Assembly: GCF_000724545.1 (NCBI RefSeq)
Contig: NZ_JHBV01000029.1
Coordinates: forward strand, 62,001 to 126,000
Direction of reading: 5' to 3'
DNA length: 64,000 nt
DNA from: Aureispira sp. CCB-QB1
GTDB taxonomy: Bacteria > Bacteroidota > Bacteroidia > Chitinophagales > Saprospiraceae
The notes beneath the pieces were generated by a model. It was not told where the DNA came from, did no database searches, and was given only the letters and a program-made list of their open reading frames with translations. The position numbers and the translations under genes were made by a program. This document shows positions 60,383 to 64,000 of this stretch, piece after piece. Position 1 is the stretch's first letter. Each line of letters begins with the position of its first letter.

Positions 60383-62905
60383 ATGAATCAAACATTTAAT
60401 TTTCTACTATTCCTATTTCTATCTTTTTTCTCTCTAGAAACTTATGCTCAAATCACCTTACCTTATCATGAAGATTTTGAAGGAGCAGATTCTATTGAAA
60501 CCTCTTCAAATTTAGCAACTATTACTGGGCTCACAGGTTGGGAGTTCGAGACTTCAACGGCTCAAGGTAGAATACGTACACAAGCAGGAACAGGCTACCC
60601 TAATAGCGGTACTAAAGCAATTACATTAGATGCCATACTTAATGGAGCTAATCCAGAACCTATTAACTATTTAATTGGTCATTGGGATTTATCGAATTAT
60701 GATGCTAATGCCGATGCTATTGGGTTAAGTTTTGCTTGGATGGATCATGGGGATGAACCTGATGTAAATGATCGTGTCTGGATACGAGGTAGCAATACCG
60801 ATACTTGGATCGAAATATTGAATTGGAGCAGCATCTCTGTTCCTAATGGCACGTATCAATTTGTAGAGAAAATGAATATTTCTACGATTCTACTCAATGC
60901 AGGGCAAAATTACTCTTCTACTTTTGAGATTCGTTTTGGACAGGAAGATAATTTTATGTCTTCTACTCCTAATGGCTCAGATGGGTTCACCGTTGATGAT
61001 GTCAAATTAGAAAAAATTGTCCCTTACAACATTGGAGTCGTCGCCATTTTATCTCCTAGTGGTATCACTTGTGGAGACAGTATGACAAGTGTGACCGTTG
61101 TCATGGAAAACTGTGGAGCCAATACGATAGTCGGAGCAAATGTAACCATTAACATGACAGGTGATTTGACAGGAACGGTATCTGGAACAAACAGTGACTC
61201 AGTTGCTTTTGGTCAGCTAGATACTTTTACCATTGACTTCCTCAACACTTATGCTGGTGGTACCGTTACTCTTACTGCTTTTACTACCTTAACAACAGAT
61301 TCTATTCCTGAAAACGATACTGCTAGTATAACACTTACATTTACAGGTATTACTAACCCTACTGTAACAGGGGCAAGTATTTGTTCTCTAGGAGACTCTA
61401 CAACCTTAATCGCAACGCCCATCTCTGGTTTTGTTCATACTTGGTTTGATAGCGCTTTCGGTGGCAATATATTAGCCAAAGGAGACAACTACCCAACAGG
61501 TCCTATCGCTACCAACACTACGTTTTATGTCAATGCAGCTCAAGTCGTCACGACCAACGTAGGACACCTAGGTCCAAATACCAACTCAACCAATCCTAAT
61601 ACGCTTAATTTTTATCAAAACTTTACAGCACTGGGCGAATTTACAATAGATAGTATGACCCTTTACCCCAACGATACGGGTTTGGTAAGTATAAGAATTA
61701 CAGATCCTACTGGTGCTATTGTCTATGACTCTATCAGTGTTTTAGTCGAGCCTAATGCTGCTTTTGATCCTGTGCGCATTCCTGTAGGAATAACAATTGC
61801 TCCTGGTGATTACAGAATGAATAGCTTTGGATCCACTGTTGGAGCCTTAGGTTATTCTAATGGTGCTGCCTTTCCTTATAGTGCTACTAATATTGTTGAT
61901 ATTACAGGTTCTAGTAATGGTGGTATCTACTTTTTCTTTTACGACTGGAAAATAACAGGTTTGCTTTGCCCTAGTGCTAGAATCCCTGTTCCTGTAACCG
62001 TTGGCAATGCACCAAGTATTAATTTAGGTACCAATATTAATCAATGTGGTGGAGTGGTTACTTTAGACGCAGCAAATTCTGGGAGCAACTACAATTGGTC
62101 TAATGGAGATACAACACAAACTACTGTAATAAGCACTTCTGGAATATACACTGTAATGGTCACGGATAGCAACAACTGCTCGGCAACAGATACCATTGAC
62201 ATTGAAATTCATTCCAATCCTATTGTTATGCTAGGAGCAGATATTATAGAATGCGATCACAGCACGGTTACTTTAGATGCAGGTAATTTGGGAAGCAGCT
62301 ACAATTGGTCCAACGGAGATACAACACAAACTACTGTCGTAAATACTTCTGGAATGTATATAGCTACGGTTATAGATACAAACAGTTGCGTTGGAATGGA
62401 TACAATCGAGGTGAGTATTTCAGATCTTGTTGCTAGTGCTGTTGATAATGGCAATGGAACGGCTACGGCTACGGGTTCGGGAGGTGTTACCACTACTACT
62501 TATACTTTCTTGTGGAGTAATGGCGATACGACTGCTACAGCAACAGGATTAACTGCTGGAGTGGCTTATTGTGTAACGATTACAGATGATAATGGTTGTT
62601 CGGATAGTGCTTGCGTCAGTATTAATCTAGGACTTAATAGTTTGGAAATGGAAGAGAACATCCAAGTTTATCCCAACCCAACCCTTGGGAATGCTTTTGC
62701 TAAGTTTAGTTTTGCTGAAACAACGGATTTAACAATTGAAATCATTGATATTACTGGGCGTAGCCAAGAGAAAATCAGTCTCCAAGCTACTCAAGAAGCA
62801 GTCATAAAACTACCAACTGATGCATTACCAAGTGGAACTTACTTTGTCCGTTTCCAAGTTGGCAACGAAATTAGTACTCAAAAACTTATCATCCAAAATC
62901 GATAA
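60383..62905 (+). CDS. Large T9SS type A sorting-domain protein
   Basis: 840 residues. Signal peptide (to about residue 22, ending ETYAQ). The first domain (about 23-215) begins LPYHEDFEGADSIETS and has the jelly-roll style of MAM/concanavalin-like modules (FAWMDHGDEPDVNDRVW, FEIRFGQEDNFM, GFTVDDVKLEKI). It is followed by a CARDB-like region (about 215-320), a second jelly-roll part (about 390-540), and two near-identical Ig-like repeats with NYNWSNGDTTQTTVI and SYNWSNGDTTQTTVV. The last 80 residues are a T9SS sorting domain (IQVYPNPTLGNAF, LPSGTYFVRFQVG, STQKLIIQNR). It would be secreted and attached to the cell surface, probably as an adhesin. Confidence 0.9.
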   Translation: MNQTFNFLLFLFLSFFSLETYAQITLPYHEDFEGADSIETSSNLATITGLTGWEFETSTAQGRIRTQAGTGYPNSGTKAITLDAILNGANPEPINYLIGHWDLSNYDANADAIGLSFAWMDHGDEPDVNDRVWIRGSNTDTWIEILNWSSISVPNGTYQFVEKMNISTILLNAGQNYSSTFEIRFGQEDNFMSSTPNGSDGFTVDDVKLEKIVPYNIGVVAILSPSGITCGDSMTSVTVVMENCGANTIVGANVTINMTGDLTGTVSGTNSDSVAFGQLDTFTIDFLNTYAGGTVTLTAFTTLTTDSIPENDTASITLTFTGITNPTVTGASICSLGDSTTLIATPISGFVHTWFDSAFGGNILAKGDNYPTGPIATNTTFYVNAAQVVTTNVGHLGPNTNSTNPNTLNFYQNFTALGEFTIDSMTLYPNDTGLVSIRITDPTGAIVYDSISVLVEPNAAFDPVRIPVGITIAPGDYRMNSFGSTVGALGYSNGAAFPYSATNIVDITGSSNGGIYFFFYDWKITGLLCPSARIPVPVTVGNAPSINLGTNINQCGGVVTLDAANSGSNYNWSNGDTTQTTVISTSGIYTVMVTDSNNCSATDTIDIEIHSNPIVMLGADIIECDHSTVTLDAGNLGSSYNWSNGDTTQTTVVNTSGMYIATVIDTNSCVGMDTIEVSISDLVASAVDNGNGTATATGSGGVTTTTYTFLWSNGDTTATATGLTAGVAYCVTITDDNGCSDSACVSINLGLNSLEMEENIQVYPNPTLGNAFAKFSFAETTDLTIEIIDITGRSQEKISLQATQEAVIKLPTDALPSGTYFVRFQVGNEISTQKLIIQNR

Positions 62906-62932
62906 GTAGTCATTCAACCATACTGAATCTCT

Positions 62933-62977
62933 AACAAAATAGTCTTGGAATTTTTCAAGGCTATTTTGTTCTTTTTA
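62933..62977 (+). terminator. Rho-independent terminator
   Basis: Stem AACAAAATAG (62933-62942) with CTATTTTGTT (62961-62970), extended by CTTG with CAAG inside, followed by CTTTTT. Located 30 bp after the T9SS protein gene. Confidence 0.75.
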
Positions 62978-63022
62978 AGAGAACGCTCAAACGCTATCTT
63001 CAAGCAACAACACAACTTCATT

Positions 63023-64000
63023 CTACAGTTTTAAATGCTCCTGTGCCAAAACAGCAATCAGCTGGTACAGTTGCTTTTCATAAGCTTCTTTTGTTTTTTG
63101 TTGCTTAAAAAAAGCTTTGTATTTTCGCTTTTTTGATGCTTGAACCACTTCTGGATGTACATAAGAAGCCTTTGCCACCGCTGGCGTATTGTTCAAGAAC
63201 TGAGCTGCCTTTTTATAAGCCTTTTTTTCTGAAAGTTCTTGACAAAGCATCGTATAAGCTTTTTGAGTGCCATGCCATGTTCTAAATGCTTTTACCGTAT
63301 AGCGTTGACCTGTAATTTCGTGCAGCTTATCATTAAGAGCAGTAGCATCAATATCTGGAAAAAGAGGAACAGAACCTTTTCTTTCCTCTTCTATTTCTGA
63401 AATAAAGGAAATAATCCGATCATTCTTAATGACAAATGTACGTTCTTTCTGCGATTTTGCTTGGTACTTTATTTCTATTTCACCTTCTTGAATGGTAATA
63501 TGTTCCATACGAATTGTTGTTAGACCAACCGTATTATTCCGTTCATAATATCGCTCAGAACCAACCCGAAGTGCAAAAGTATCTAGCAAGTAAAAACAAA
63601 CTGCATATTCCACCAATAGATCGTTTTCGCTCTCCAAGTTCTTTGCTATCCACTCCCGCAATTTTGATAAGGTTGGATATACATTTAACAACTCATAAAA
63701 ATGTAATTTACTCCTTCCATCTACCCACTTGGGATGATATAAGTATTGTTTTCTACCAGCAGCATCATTTCCAAGGCTAAGCAAATGGGCTTGTTTTAGG
63801 GGAGCAATAAAGACGTTTTGCCATGCAGGGGGAATTCCTAACTGGTCGTAGTATTTTTTTCTTCTGATATTTGTAATTTGATGCCCACGCCTAAAGTAGC
63901 AGAACGAATCGCCACAAGGTTTTCGTTGAATTCCTTTCTCGTATGCTGTCCAATATTCTAAGCCTAAATGTGTGGCACAAGACGTAGCATCTCTTAAAAA
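63023..64000 (-). CDS. DNA topoisomerase IB (poxvirus type), N-terminus outside window
   Basis: The frame is open from the stop at 63023 to the right edge, 326 codons, so the start lies beyond 64000. A TTG start at 63784 would begin inside the conserved core and was rejected: upstream codons read GLEYWTAYEKGIQRKP, YYDQLGIPPAWQNVFIAPLK and LLSLGNDAAGRKQYLYHPKW without a stop, all family sequence. The catalytic set is visible: Arg in FALRVGSERYYE, Lys in YQAKSQKERT, R and H in FRTWHGTQ, and the nucleophile Tyr in KASYVHPEVV. It nicks and reseals one DNA strand through a 3'-phosphotyrosine to relax supercoils. Bacterial topoisomerase IB genes are thought to have spread by transfer. Confidence 0.92.
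   Translation of the reverse strand, partial: FLRDATSCATHLGLEYWTAYEKGIQRKPCGDSFCYFRRGHQITNIRRKKYYDQLGIPPAWQNVFIAPLKQAHLLSLGNDAAGRKQYLYHPKWVDGRSKLHFYELLNVYPTLSKLREWIAKNLESENDLLVEYAVCFYLLDTFALRVGSERYYERNNTVGLTTIRMEHITIQEGEIEIKYQAKSQKERTFVIKNDRIISFISEIEEERKGSVPLFPDIDATALNDKLHEITGQRYTVKAFRTWHGTQKAYTMLCQELSEKKAYKKAAQFLNNTPAVAKASYVHPEVVQASKKRKYKAFFKQQKTKEAYEKQLYQLIAVLAQEHLKL

Noticed and set aside
63023-63784. Topoisomerase IB starting at a TTG codon at 63784
   Set aside because: The same frame stays open to the right edge and its upstream residues are conserved family sequence, so the gene simply continues beyond the window.

Overview
The window is low-GC chromosomal DNA from a member of the Bacteroidota. 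The evidence is two type IX secretion (T9SS) C-terminal sorting domains (ending at 16609 on the minus strand and at 62905 on the plus strand), a LytS/LytTR two-component pair with a TPR sensor, a DUF5606 protein, a glycoside hydrolase 3/beta-lactamase fusion, OmpA-family lipoproteins, and a general lack of Shine-Dalgarno motifs. Large WG-repeat, TPR-CHAT and DUF4157 proteins point to the Saprospiria, with Aureispira the closest match from memory. The genus is inference. No rRNA, tRNA, CRISPR array, prophage or transposase gene was seen.

Layout. 1-700: a prepilin peptidase running off the left edge, translationally coupled to a pseudopilin. 900-6000: a giant secreted WG-repeat protein and a lipoprotein. 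6500-9250: a DUF3124 lipoprotein coupled to a KtrB/TrkH potassium channel, then a two-helix membrane protein. 9460-14060: a secreted TonB-C protein and an ExbB-ExbD-ExbD-small membrane protein-TonB locus that should energise the outer membrane. 14200-16530: an OmpR-type two-component system and a hotdog thioesterase. 16600-27240: a T9SS cargo protein, a CAP/OmpA protein, an NmrA-like protein, a GyrI-like protein, the GH3/beta-lactamase fusion and a secreted unknown. 27630-30020: a DUF4157 protein with a RelA/SpoT-like C-terminal region, plus a small neighbour. 30480-35880: a short-chain dehydrogenase, two divergent universal stress proteins, a paralogous pair of small secreted proteins and an MBL-fold hydrolase. 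35900-41590: a RecD2 helicase operon and the LytS/LytTR pair. 41800-48430: a lipoprotein, an NHL/SMP-30-like protein, a RecQ helicase and a BtuF-like receptor. 48500-54500: a TPR-CHAT protein, two OmpA-family lipoproteins and a DUF5606 protein. 55000-64000: a TPR protein, a second RecQ with an HRDC domain, an LRR protein, a T9SS cargo protein and a topoisomerase IB cut by the right edge.

Two things stand out. First, a family of non-coding inverted-repeat elements is scattered through the intergenic spaces. Its smallest members are only 24 bp long, yet are flanked by perfect 6-bp direct repeats. Longer members (45-248 bp) share the same ends, and a related group ends in ACTCCGTTGA. The family looks mobile but has no transposase here. 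Second, the 543-residue DUF4157 protein carries a C-terminal region whose motif order resembles RelA/SpoT nucleotide synthetases. This makes it a candidate effector of a contractile injection system or a polymorphic toxin.

Functionally the window is mostly envelope biology (TonB energisation, OmpA anchors, T9SS cargo, peptidoglycan recycling), signalling (two two-component systems, stress proteins) and DNA maintenance (RecD2, two RecQ, topoisomerase IB).
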